A stretch of 14,187 nt of DNA from an uncultured Dorea sp. (GCA_910579015.1 CAJTRO010000068.1:1-14187); one strand, 5' to 3'. Shown: positions 1-6,944, counted from the first letter of the stretch. Program-made: numbers and translations. The notes: generated from the letters alone by a model not told the origin.

Positions 1-95
1 TTTTCTATAAGAATTGTCATATCTTAATTCTTACCAAAAAGGAGTCATTTTTTACCAAAGACACAAACTATTTTACACTACCTTTTATCGTCCTT

Positions 96-476
96 TTATG
101 CAAGATGAAGCTGCTCTTTCAATGCATCCTGTAAAACTTTGGATAAACTGATGTTGTTTGCTTCTGCTTCCTTTGCAAGCCATGCGGGAATAGACAGCAT
201 CTTTTTTACTGCCCGTGTATCGCGGCGATAGATATTCATATCTGTAGAAACATAGGTAGCATGACCGTCCTTAACAGAAATCTCTCCGATACTGGACGGA
301 GCCGGAATTGGCTGATCATGTTCTGCGAGGCTTACAAGATAAAGTCCCAATGCTTCCTGTGCAAGTTCCATGGTCTCTTCTAACGATGTACCACAGGTCT
401 GGCATCCTTCCAGATCCGGAAATTCAATCCAATAGCCGTCTTCCTCATGGATAATTGCGGGATAAATTTGTAACAT
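96..476 (-). CDS. hicB: HicB-family antitoxin, orphaned
   Basis: This is a 126-residue antitoxin of the type II HicAB toxin-antitoxin family. HicB normally binds and neutralises the HicA mRNA interferase and represses the hicAB promoter. Residues 1-50 give the HicB-like partial RNase H fold (IYPAIIHEEDGYWIEFPDLEGC, then a helix rich in Glu/Ala). Residues about 88-124 (VKKMLSIPAWLAKEAEA... SLSKVLQDALKEQL) read as a C-terminal ribbon-helix-helix DNA-binding segment. The length is normal for the two-domain form. The start at 476 follows an AAGGAG motif a few bases upstream. The gene lies directly downstream of a hicA remnant, so it appears to be an antitoxin without a working local partner. It may persist as an autorepressor or as an anti-addiction factor against HicA toxins elsewhere. 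The family call is from motifs and context and is strong; the continued role is inference. Confidence 0.88.
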   Translation of the reverse strand: MLQIYPAIIHEEDGYWIEFPDLEGCQTCGTSLEETMELAQEALGLYLVSLAEHDQPIPAPSSIGEISVKDGHATYVSTDMNIYRRDTRAVKKMLSIPAWLAKEAEANNISLSKVLQDALKEQLHLA

Positions 477-517
477 GGGAGTTCTCCTTCCTAAATATTA
501 TTCAGAAGAAAAGGACT

Positions 518-600
518 TTACAGTCCGGTTCTTTTTTTGATTGCATGGAGCATTCTTAGCCTTTTTTCTGGAGTAATTTTACAAGCTCTTTTCCTTTCAT
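518..600 (-). pseudogene. hicA: hicA toxin remnant (internal deletion and frameshift)
   Basis: A short frame opens at 600 behind an intact AGGAGG Shine-Dalgarno and reads MKGKELVKLLQKKG before a TAA at 556-558. That is the usual beginning of HicA proteins (MKxKELIKLLxKNG). Immediately after, shifted by two bases, the segment 553-518 reads MLHAIKKRTGL and stops, matching the typical HicA C-terminus (...LNxILKQTGL). The roughly 35 central residues of a normal ~60-aa HicA are absent, including the double-stranded RNA-binding-like core and its catalytic histidine (the IKGSHH region). I read this as a hicA gene inactivated by an internal deletion, with its promoter and translation start still in place. 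Because translation of the short frame still starts, it could now act only as a leader peptide upstream of hicB. The assignment rests on two short motifs in the expected order and position. Confidence 0.72.
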
Positions 601-620
601 GGCTGCCTCCTTACAATCTT

Positions 621-649
621 ATAATATTATATAAATTATATAATATCAA
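621..649 (-). promoter_or_regulatory. hicAB promoter
   Basis: Read on the minus strand, TTGATA (649-644) and TATTAT (626-621) are separated by exactly 17 bases. Transcription would begin roughly 7 bases past the -10 box, just before the AGGAGG of the hicA remnant. The spacing and both hexamers are close to the vegetative sigma-A consensus. The surrounding DNA is very AT-rich, which raises the chance of accidental matches. Confidence 0.6.
624..646. promoter_or_regulatory. Palindromic operator candidate in the hicAB promoter
   Basis: A perfect inverted repeat has 11-bp arms (ATATTATATAA and its complement TTATATAATAT) flanking a single A. It fills the spacer and overlaps both ends of the hicAB -35/-10 promoter. 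HicB proteins with ribbon-helix-helix tails are known to repress their own promoters at such sites, so this is the natural operator. All-A/T palindromes also arise by chance in AT-rich spacers, so the assignment is an inference. Confidence 0.5.
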
Positions 650-833
650 TATAATTATTAGTATTTATTTAATTTTTATTCCTCTGCTTTTATAACAAAA
701 CCTCACTCCCCTTAGAAATGATCCATGAAAGAACTATCAAAAACGCTTCATCCACTAAGTCGGTCATAAACAGTCATAAAAAATCAAATTTGTGCAATTT
801 CAACGAAAAGAAAAGTGGAAATTTGTGAAATGG
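650..833. other. Intergenic region between divergent hicAB and fru promoters
   Basis: This non-coding stretch between two divergent transcription units is AT-rich at its left end. It contains a direct repeat GTCATAAA at 763-770 and 773-780, again 10 bp apart, and two ATTTGTG elements near 786 and 822. A 14-codon frame from 725 (MKELSKTLHPLSRS) has no ribosome binding site and is not supported. I see no RNA gene or terminator here. Confidence 0.5.
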
Positions 834-852
834 TTTGATTGACTTTGATTGA
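834..852 (+). promoter_or_regulatory. Direct-repeat operator candidate for the fru regulator
   Basis: TTTGATTGA occurs at 834-842 and again at 844-852, a 10-bp period that puts both copies on the same face of the helix. The pair overlaps the -35 box of the fru promoter. DeoR-family repressors often use repeated TTTGATT-like boxes over their promoters, and a DeoR-type gene closes this operon. Occupation here would block RNA polymerase. The repeat is seen directly; the link to the regulator is inference. Confidence 0.45.
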
Positions 853-867
853 TTATGGATGTATACT
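839..867 (+). promoter_or_regulatory. Promoter of the fructose PTS operon
   Basis: TTGACT (839-844) and TATACT (862-867) are separated by 17 bases, a strong vegetative promoter. It predicts a transcript start near 874 and an approximately 90-base leader before the fruK start at 964. That leader contains the 7-bp tandem repeat array. Confidence 0.72.
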
Positions 868-897
868 AAGGATACAAAATCAAACATGAGCAAAACA

Positions 898-949
<52 letters not shown>

Positions 950-963
950 AAGGAGAAGTCAGC

Positions 964-1881
964 ATGATATATACGGTGACATTTAACCCGTCTCTGGACT
1001 ACATCGTATCCGTAGAGGATTTCCGCCTTAGCCTCACGAACCGCACGGATTCAGAGCTGTTGCTTCCGGGCGGCAAGGGGATCAACGTATCCATTGTCCT
1101 TGGGAATCTCGGCATCCCCAGTACGGCGCTCGGGTTTATCGCAGGATTCACAGGCGACGAGGTGGCAAGAAGGCTTAAGCTGCTGGGGGTAAAGAACGGC
1201 TTTATCAGGATTGAAGAGGGCTTTACCAGGATCAATCTGAAGCTTAAGTCCATCGACGGAACGGAGATCAACGGGCAGGGCCCGGCGATCAGTAAGGAGA
1301 AGCTTGAGAAGCTGATGGAACAGTTAGACGGATTGGAGAAGGGAGACATACTCTTCCTGTCGGGAAGCATCCCGGCATCCATGCCGGACGACGTATACCA
1401 GAAGGTTATGGAGAGATTGTACGGCAGAGGAGTACAGATCGTGGTGGACGCCACGAAGGATCTGCTGGTGAATGTACTGTCCTATCATCCATTTCTGATC
1501 AAGCCGAATAACCATGAACTGGGTGATATCTTCGGTACGGAGATAAGAACGAGGGCTGAGGCTGTGCCTTACGCAAGGAAGCTTAAGGAGCGGGGCGCGC
1601 AGAATGTACTGGTCTCCATGGCAGGCGAGGGAGCGGTACTGGCGGCGGCAGACGGGAAGGTCTATGAGGCTCCGGTGCCGGAGGGTACATTAGTAAACGG
1701 CGTTGGCGCAGGGGATTCTATGGTTGCAGGATTCATGGCGGGCTGGATGGAAAGAGCGGATTATGAGTATGCATTTCATATGGGGATCGCCGCAGGAAGT
1801 GCAAGCGCGTTTTCAGAGCATCTGGCGGTAAGGGAAGAGATAGAGGCAGTATATAAGCAGATGATGCAGGATAAGAACTGA
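964..1881 (+). CDS. fruK: 1-phosphofructokinase (PfkB family)
   Basis: This cytoplasmic kinase uses ATP to phosphorylate fructose-1-phosphate to fructose-1,6-bisphosphate, the second step of fructose use after the PTS. The 305-residue length is normal. The N-terminus MIYTVTFNPSLD carries the substrate-binding Asp12. PfkB signature 1 appears as PGGKGINVSIVLGNLG (35-50). Signature 2 appears as NGVGAGDSMVAGFMAG, with catalytic Asp251 in GAGD. I chose the ATG at 964 because it follows AAAGGAG with good spacing and gives the canonical family start. An in-frame ATG at 886 would add 26 residues encoded mostly by the 7-bp repeat array and has only a weak ribosome binding site. It is the first gene of fruK-fruA-HPr-EI-fruR. 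Tagatose-6-phosphate kinase is the main alternative in this family, but the adjacent fructose EII favours fruK. Confidence 0.93.
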   Translation: MIYTVTFNPSLDYIVSVEDFRLSLTNRTDSELLLPGGKGINVSIVLGNLGIPSTALGFIAGFTGDEVARRLKLLGVKNGFIRIEEGFTRINLKLKSIDGTEINGQGPAISKEKLEKLMEQLDGLEKGDILFLSGSIPASMPDDVYQKVMERLYGRGVQIVVDATKDLLVNVLSYHPFLIKPNNHELGDIFGTEIRTRAEAVPYARKLKERGAQNVLVSMAGEGAVLAAADGKVYEAPVPEGTLVNGVGAGDSMVAGFMAGWMERADYEYAFHMGIAAGSASAFSEHLAVREEIEAVYKQMMQDKN

Positions 1882-1900
1882 ACAGTCGAACTGAACAGTC
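1875..1900 (+). repeat. Two-copy 13-bp tandem duplication at the fruK stop
   Basis: GAACTGAACAGTC is present twice in direct succession (1875-1887 and 1888-1900). The first copy contains the fruK TGA stop. It looks like a small replication-slippage duplication in the fruK-fruA spacer. No function is evident. Confidence 0.9.
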
Positions 1901-1964
1901 CCGGTGATCGATCCGGTATAAAGAGGTTTTGCGTGTATGCAGGAAAATTCAGGAGGAGGAGAAG

Positions 1965-3881
1965 ATGATGAGGATCACAGAGTTACTGGATGTGAGAAGT
2001 ATTTCACTTGATGCGGCGCCGAAGTCGAAGAAGGAAGCGCTGGATATGGTAGTAGATCTCATGGTACGAAGCGGCAAGGTCAATGATGTGGAAGGCTATC
2101 GTAAGCTGGTGTATGCAAGAGAAGAAGAGAGTACCACAGGGATCGGAGAGGGCATTGCCATTCCGCATGGAAAGGGGGATGCAGTCGACCGTCCCGGGCT
2201 TGCGGCAATGGTGGTGAAGGACGGTGTGGATTTTGAATCTCTGGATGAGGAACCGGCAACTCTGTTCTTCCTGATCGCGGCGCCGAACACGGAGGATAAC
2301 GTGCATCTGGATGTGCTGAGCAAGCTGTCTATGATGCTGATGGATTCGGAATTTACCGAGAGCCTGCGTAATGCAGGGACGGCGGAGGAGTTTCTGGAGA
2401 TCATTGACAGGGCGGATGAAGAGAAGAAGAGCGTGGATGAGAGGCTCTCGGACATGGGAGATGCCGGGACGGACCAGGTGAAGATCCTTGCCGTTACCTC
2501 CTGCCCGACGGGTATCGCGCATACCTATATGGCGGCGGAAGGGCTCGAGAAGGCGGCGAAGGCGAAGGGATGCTTCATTAAGGTGGAGACAAGGGGCTCC
2601 GGCGGTGCGAAGAACGTCCTTACCGCGAAGGAGATTGAAGAAGCGGATTGTATCATCGTGGCGGCGGATGCTCAGGTTCCCATGGACCGGTTTGACGGAA
2701 AGAAGGTCATCGAGCGTCAGGTGTCGGACGGGATCCATAAGGCGGATGAGCTGGTAGAACTGGCGGTCTCAGGAGACGTGCCGCTCTATCACAGCGGTAA
2801 TGCGGTGTCAAAGCCTGCGGCTTCGGGCAAGCCGGGCGGCGGTATGGGGCATCAGATCTATACACAGTTGATGAACGGCGTCTCACATATGCTCCCATTC
2901 GTTGTGGGCGGCGGTATCCTGATCGCCATTGCATTCCTGCTCGACGGGCTTCTGGTGGATATGAATGCATTATCGGAAGCCGAGAGAGCGGGATTTGGTA
3001 CGATCACGCCGGTGGCGGCGCTTTTTAAAGGAATCGGGGATACGGCGTTTGGATTCATGCTTCCGGTGCTGGCGGGCTTCATCGCTATGGCGATCGGAGA
3101 CAGGCCTGCCCTTGCGGTCGGTTTTGTAGGCGGAATGATGGCGTCAAACGGAAGTTCCGGTTTCCTTGGGGCGCTTGCGGCAGGATTTGCTGCGGGGTAT
3201 CTGATCCGGGGACTGCGTAAAGTATGTGATAAGCTTCCGCAGGCGGTCGAAAAGATAGCGCCGGTGCTGATCTATCCGGTCATGGGAATCCTGCTGATGG
3301 GCGTGCTTATGATATTTGCGGTGGAACCGGTCATGGGCGGGCTCAATACGGCGCTGAACAACGGACTTACCAGTATGGGCGGTTCCAGTAAGCTGATCCT
3401 TGGGATGATCCTTGGCGGGATGATGGCAGTCGATATGGGAGGCCCGTTTAACAAGGCGGCATATGTATTCGGTTCAGCGGCGATCGCATCCGGCAACTAT
3501 GACATTATGGCGGCAGTTATGATCGGCGGGATGACGCCGCCCTGCGCGATCGCCCTGGCAACACTGCTCTTCAAGAATAAGTTTTCGAAGGAAGAGAGAG
3601 AATCAGGACCGACTAACTTCATCATGGGACTTGCATTTATCACGGAAGGCGCGATTCCTTTCGCGGCGGCAGATCCGTTCCGTGTACTTCCGGCGTGTGT
3701 CGCAGGCTCTGCGCTGGCAGGGGCGCTGTCCATGGCGTTTGGATGTACGCTCATGGCTCCGCACGGCGGGATCTTCGTGGTCCCGGTGATGGGAAATGCA
3801 CTGATGTATGTGGCGGCGCTGGTCGTGGGAACATTGGTTTCGGCAGGGCTTCTTGGGGTTTTGAAGAAGAATCCTGCGTAA
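1965..3881 (+). CDS. fruA: Fructose-specific PTS enzyme IIABC
   Basis: This membrane permease imports fructose and releases it inside as fructose-1-phosphate, taking phosphate from HPr. The 638 residues carry all three PTS domains in the order A-B-C. The EIIA domain is 1 to ~150, with phospho-acceptor His68 in GIAIPHGKG. The EIIB domain is ~172-270, with phospho-cysteine Cys180 in AVTSCPTGIAHTYMAAEGL. A Gly/Pro-rich linker spans ~270-296. The hydrophobic EIIC channel runs from ~297 to the end, with HQIYTQLMNGVSHMLPFVVGGG, GGPFNKAAY and the PHGG motif typical of the fructose family. The start at 1965 follows AGGAGG with 8 bases of spacing; the reading frame is open further up to 1929, but that part has no ribosome binding site. 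It lies 83 bases after fruK in the same transcript. Mannose- or mannitol-type relatives are less likely given the EIIB and EIIC motifs and the neighbouring fruK. Confidence 0.95.
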   Translation: MMRITELLDVRSISLDAAPKSKKEALDMVVDLMVRSGKVNDVEGYRKLVYAREEESTTGIGEGIAIPHGKGDAVDRPGLAAMVVKDGVDFESLDEEPATLFFLIAAPNTEDNVHLDVLSKLSMMLMDSEFTESLRNAGTAEEFLEIIDRADEEKKSVDERLSDMGDAGTDQVKILAVTSCPTGIAHTYMAAEGLEKAAKAKGCFIKVETRGSGGAKNVLTAKEIEEADCIIVAADAQVPMDRFDGKKVIERQVSDGIHKADELVELAVSGDVPLYHSGNAVSKPAASGKPGGGMGHQIYTQLMNGVSHMLPFVVGGGILIAIAFLLDGLLVDMNALSEAERAGFGTITPVAALFKGIGDTAFGFMLPVLAGFIAMAIGDRPALAVGFVGGMMASNGSSGFLGALAAGFAAGYLIRGLRKVCDKLPQAVEKIAPVLIYPVMGILLMGVLMIFAVEPVMGGLNTALNNGLTSMGGSSKLILGMILGGMMAVDMGGPFNKAAYVFGSAAIASGNYDIMAAVMIGGMTPPCAIALATLLFKNKFSKEERESGPTNFIMGLAFITEGAIPFAAADPFRVLPACVAGSALAGALSMAFGCTLMAPHGGIFVVPVMGNALMYVAALVVGTLVSAGLLGVLKKNPA

Positions 3882-3948
3882 GAGATCGGAATTAGTAGTC
3901 AATAATATTTAAAATATAAAAATAAAAAGAAAATGGAGGATTAGAACA

Positions 3949-4206
3949 ATGAAGGAATTTAAGTATGTGATCACAGATGAGATGGGAATTCATGCACGTC
4001 CGGCGGGGCTGTTGGTGAAGGCGGTAAAGGGTTACGACTGTACCGTTAAGATGGAGAAGGGCGGAAGGACTGTAGACTGTAAGGGGATCATGGGCGTCAT
4101 GAGCCTTGGAGCGAAGAAGGGGGATACGGTGACGCTTACCTTTGCGGGAGCAGATGAAGATGCTGCATTTGAAGCGATCAGCGGATTCATGAAGGAGAAT
4201 TTATAG
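3949..4206 (+). CDS. ptsH: HPr phosphocarrier protein lacking the regulatory serine
   Basis: This 85-residue HPr carries phosphate from enzyme I to the EIIA domain of FruA in the cytoplasm. The catalytic site is intact: His15 in MGIHARPAG with Arg17. The second hallmark of Gram-positive HPr, Ser46 in KSIMGVMSLG, is replaced: the sequence reads CKGIMGVMSLG, so residue 46 is Gly. HPr kinase/phosphorylase therefore has no serine to modify at this site, and the protein should not serve as the CcpA co-repressor. This is the mirror image of Crh, which keeps Ser46 but loses His15. Encoded between fruA and an EI gene, it looks like a carrier dedicated to the fructose phosphorelay. The main household HPr is probably encoded elsewhere. 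GGAGG about 9 bases upstream supports the start. The AT-rich 67-base gap before it may hold a minor promoter, but none is convincing. Confidence 0.93.
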   Translation: MKEFKYVITDEMGIHARPAGLLVKAVKGYDCTVKMEKGGRTVDCKGIMGVMSLGAKKGDTVTLTFAGADEDAAFEAISGFMKENL

Positions 4207-4227
4207 TATTTTAACCGGAGGGGTATA

Positions 4228-4269
4228 ATGCAGAGAGAATCCTGTAGGATAAGTGGAGAAAAGTCATGA
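4228..4269 (+). CDS. Putative 13-residue leader ORF overlapping ptsI
   Basis: The frame MQRESCRISGEKS starts at 4228 behind GGAGGGG, a stronger ribosome binding site than the one directly before ptsI. Its TGA stop (4267-4269) overlaps the ptsI ATG (4266-4268) as ATGA, a classic arrangement for translational coupling. The peptide resembles nothing I recognise. It may simply deliver ribosomes to the EI start. Nothing other than the layout supports expression. Confidence 0.35.
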   Translation: MQRESCRISGEKS

Positions 4270-5927
4270 GAATATATAATGGAAAAAGTGTATTCAATGG
4301 TATTGCGATTGGCAAGATTCGCGTATATAAGAAAGACGTGCAGCAGGTAAAGCGCACGAAGGTGACAGATATGGAGGCGGAGCTTTCACGCTTCGCCTCC
4401 GCGAAGGAAGAGGCGGTCAGACAGCTTCAGGGATTGTATGATAAGGCGCTGAAAGAGGTTGGCGAGGCGAACGCCGCCATATTCGAGGTGCATCAGATGA
4501 TGCTGGATGATGTGGACTATAACGAATCTGTGGAGAACATTGTGCGCAGCCAGGAGGTAAATGTGGAATACGCAGTGGCGGCGACAGGAGACAATTTTTC
4601 CCAGATGTTTGCGGCGATGGATGATGATTACATGAGAGAACGGGCGGCGGACGTCAAGGATATCTCCGAACGTCTTCTTATCATACTGAGCGGGAAGGAA
4701 GACCATACGGCATCGGCGAAAGAGCCTGCCATCATCATAGCGGATGATCTGGCGCCGTCAGAAACGGTGCAGCTTGACAAGGATATGGTCTTGTCTTTCG
4801 TGACGGTGCACGGATCGACGAATTCCCATACTGCGATTCTTGCGAGGATGATGGAGATCCCCGCGCTGGTCGGAACGAAGCTTCCCCTTGATGATACGGT
4901 GGATGGAAAGACGGGGATTGTTGACGGCGGGGACGGAAAGGTCTATGTGGATCCGGATGAAGAGACGCTCTTAAGAATGCGGAAGAAGCAAGAGGAAGAA
5001 CAGCACAGGAAGGAACTGCTTCTGACACTGAAAGGACGGGAGAACGTAACACTTGACGGCCAGAAGGTGATGTTGTATGCTAACATTGGAAATATCAAGG
5101 ATCTTGCCATGGTGATGCAGAATGACGCGGGCGGCATCGGACTTTTCCGGAGTGAGTTCATCTATCTGGAGAAGGAGGATTACCCGTCAGAGGAAGAGCA
5201 GTTCCAGATCTATAAGCAGGCGGCAGAGACGATGGCGGGCAAGCGGGTGATCATCCGCACGCTGGATATCGGAGCGGATAAGCAGTGCGGTTATTTTGAT
5301 ATGGAGCAGGAAGAGAACCCGGCGCTTGGGGTTCGTGCGATCCGCATCTGCCTGACGCACCCGGAGGTGTTCAAGACACAGCTTCGCGCCCTGTTCCGCG
5401 CCAGCGCTTTTGGAAATATAGCGGTCATGTATCCGATGATCACCAGTATCGGAGAGATCAGGCGGATCAAAGGAATCGTATCGGAAGTGAAGGCAGAGCT
5501 TGACGCACAGGGGACGCCTTATGGCGAACCCGAGCAAGGGATCATGATCGAGACGCCGGCGGCTGTGCTGGTCAGCGATATGCTTGCAAAGGAAGTGGAT
5601 TTCTTCAGCATCGGGACAAATGACCTGACGCAGTATACGCTTGCCATCGACCGTCAGAATCCGAAGCTTGACGAGTTCTATGACGCGCATCATCCGGCGA
5701 TCCTGCGTATGATATCCATGGTGGTGGAGAATGCACATAAGGCAGGTATCTGGGCGGGTATCTGCGGAGAACTAGGAGCGGACGAGACACTGACGAGAGA
5801 ATTTCTTGCTATGGGTGTCGACGAATTATCCGTGGCGCCGGGGAGCATTCTGCCGATCCGCAAGATTGTACTGGAGACGAATGTGAAGGAATATAAGTCA
5901 CAATTCATGTATGAAGAACACGATTGA
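4266..5927 (+). CDS. ptsI: PTS enzyme I (phosphoenolpyruvate-protein phosphotransferase)
   Basis: Enzyme I is the first step of the PTS: it autophosphorylates from phosphoenolpyruvate and passes the phosphate to HPr. The 553 residues match the usual ~570. The N-terminal HPr-binding and phosphohistidine domain contains active-site His188 in HGSTNSHTAILARMMEIPA. The C-terminal PEP-binding barrel shows GGIGLFRSEFIYL (289-301), RTLDIGADKQ (331-340), IMIETPAAVLVSDML (426-440), FSIGTNDLTQYTLAIDRQN (447-465) and catalytic Cys500 in GICGELGAD. GGAG seven bases upstream supports the ATG at 4266, which also overlaps the stop of a short leader frame. It sits directly after the HPr gene, so the operon encodes the entire phosphorelay from PEP to fructose. 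It may be a second, fructose-dedicated EI or the only EI in the genome; the window cannot tell. Confidence 0.95.
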   Translation: MRIYNGKSVFNGIAIGKIRVYKKDVQQVKRTKVTDMEAELSRFASAKEEAVRQLQGLYDKALKEVGEANAAIFEVHQMMLDDVDYNESVENIVRSQEVNVEYAVAATGDNFSQMFAAMDDDYMRERAADVKDISERLLIILSGKEDHTASAKEPAIIIADDLAPSETVQLDKDMVLSFVTVHGSTNSHTAILARMMEIPALVGTKLPLDDTVDGKTGIVDGGDGKVYVDPDEETLLRMRKKQEEEQHRKELLLTLKGRENVTLDGQKVMLYANIGNIKDLAMVMQNDAGGIGLFRSEFIYLEKEDYPSEEEQFQIYKQAAETMAGKRVIIRTLDIGADKQCGYFDMEQEENPALGVRAIRICLTHPEVFKTQLRALFRASAFGNIAVMYPMITSIGEIRRIKGIVSEVKAELDAQGTPYGEPEQGIMIETPAAVLVSDMLAKEVDFFSIGTNDLTQYTLAIDRQNPKLDEFYDAHHPAILRMISMVVENAHKAGIWAGICGELGADETLTREFLAMGVDELSVAPGSILPIRKIVLETNVKEYKSQFMYEEHD

Positions 5928-5953
5928 GAGTAAGATATAAGGCAGGGAGACGA

Positions 5954-6697
5954 ATGTTAACGAAACAACGGCAGGATTTGTTACTTGAGCTTCTGGAAGA
6001 GCGGGGAAGCATCACAGTGTCGGAAGTGAAGGATATGCTTGACGCATCGGAGAGTACGATCCGCAGGGATATCACCGCCCTTGATGAAGAAGGGAAGTTG
6101 GTGAAGGTATTCGGCGGGGCGGTTGCCGCCAGGCAGAAGGTGTCTGCCCATGAGTATACGGTGGCGCAGAAGAGTGAGCTGAATCTGGAAGAGAAGAAGC
6201 GGATCGCCAGATCTGCGGCTCTCCTGATCGAGCCGGAGGACTTCATCTATCTGGACGCAGGGACGACGACGGCATATATGCTGGATTATATAGAAGAGAC
6301 GAACGTCACCTTTGTGACCAATGCGGTCGCCCATGCACAGAGGCTTGCCATGCGGGGGCTTAAGGTGATGCTTGTCGGCGGAGAGCTTAAGGCTTCTACG
6401 GAAGCCGTGGTGGGAAGTCAGGCGATGCAGACGCTGTTGAATTATCATTTTACGAAGGGATTCTTCGGAACCAATGGCGTGACGAAGAAGAGCGGGTGTA
6501 CGACGCCTGACGCCAACGAGGCGATGATCAAGCGGACGGCGATGGGGCAGTGCAGGAAGTGTTATGTGCTCTGTGACAGCTCTAAGTTCGATCATGTGAG
6601 CTCGGTGACATTTGCTTCATTTTCGGAGACAGAGTTTCTGACCGACCGGATACCGGCAGGGTATGAGGATTGTGAGAATGTGAAGAGGGTATGCTAG
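5954..6697 (+). CDS. fruR: DeoR-family transcriptional regulator of the fru operon
   Basis: This 247-residue regulator has the standard DeoR plan. The N-terminal winged helix-turn-helix (about 5-58) includes the diagnostic ASESTIRRDITALDEEGKLVKVFGG segment. The sugar-phosphate isomerase-like sensor domain (about 75-240) has LDAGTTTAYML (100-110), VTNAVAHAQRL (121-131), VGGELK and GTNGV motifs. The start at 5954 follows AGGGAG; the frame extends to a TTG at 5924 overlapping the ptsI stop, but DeoR proteins begin like MLTKQRQDLLLELL. Being last in the operon suggests autoregulation. The likely effector is fructose-1-phosphate or fructose-1,6-bisphosphate, as for FruR/FruR2 of other Firmicutes (family knowledge). 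The TTTGATTGA direct repeats at 834-852 are its likely operator (inference). Confidence 0.9.
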   Translation: MLTKQRQDLLLELLEERGSITVSEVKDMLDASESTIRRDITALDEEGKLVKVFGGAVAARQKVSAHEYTVAQKSELNLEEKKRIARSAALLIEPEDFIYLDAGTTTAYMLDYIEETNVTFVTNAVAHAQRLAMRGLKVMLVGGELKASTEAVVGSQAMQTLLNYHFTKGFFGTNGVTKKSGCTTPDANEAMIKRTAMGQCRKCYVLCDSSKFDHVSSVTFASFSETEFLTDRIPAGYEDCENVKRVC

Positions 6698-6700
6698 AAG

Positions 6701-6762
6701 GTATCCAGATAGAGAGCGCTTTTGACACGGCGGTTGAAAGGTTCTCTGTCTGGGTATTTTTC
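6701..6762 (+). terminator. Intrinsic terminator of the fru operon
   Basis: A 17-bp stem forms between 6701-6717 and 6741-6757 (core CCAGATAGAGAG with CTCTGTCTGG, using several G-U pairs) and is followed at once by TTTTTC. It starts three bases after the fruR stop. Confidence 0.82.
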
Positions 6763-6795
6763 ATTGTATCAGGGAAGAGTTTCTTTTTTGTCTGA

Positions 6796-6824
6796 TTGAG
6801 CCAATGGCTGCGGTATGGTATACT
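6796..6824 (+). promoter_or_regulatory. Promoter candidate for the LysR-type gene
   Basis: TTGAGC (6796-6801) and TATACT (6819-6824) lie 17 bases apart between the fru terminator and the regulator gene. The -10 box is strong and the -35 box moderate. The leader to the ATG at 6945 would be about 115 bases, in which I see no clear structure. Confidence 0.5.
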
Positions 6825-6944
6825 AAGTTCGCGGGCACAGAGGATTAAATTACGGACGATCATTGTCTGGATTTTGGAGTGGAATCTGCCGGCTGCGGTA
6901 AAAAGAGCTGAGAAAGCCTGTCGAAAGGAAGTGTGTATTCTGCG

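Noticed and set aside
8..33. Terminator for hicB (TAAGAATT / AATTCTTA inverted repeat, 10-base loop)
   Set aside because: The stem is weak and AT-only, and read on the minus strand it is followed by AAAA rather than a U run.
725..769. Small gene of 14 codons upstream of fru
   Set aside because: No ribosome binding site, no recognisable product, and it ends in a repeat-containing intergenic region.
999..1454. Antisense open frame opposite fruK (and similar long antisense frames opposite fruA, ptsI, fruR and the permeases)
   Set aside because: They lie wholly inside well-supported genes, have no ribosome binding sites, and their Ser/Pro/Arg-rich translations reflect the complement of GC-rich codons.
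4224..4229. TATAAT as an internal promoter before ptsI
   Set aside because: No acceptable -35 box lies 16-18 bases upstream; the bases are better explained as the spacer between GGAGGGG and the leader ATG.
6698..6944. Small RNA or riboswitch between fruR and the LysR-type gene
   Set aside because: Beyond the terminator hairpin and a promoter candidate, I see no conserved riboswitch-like structure.
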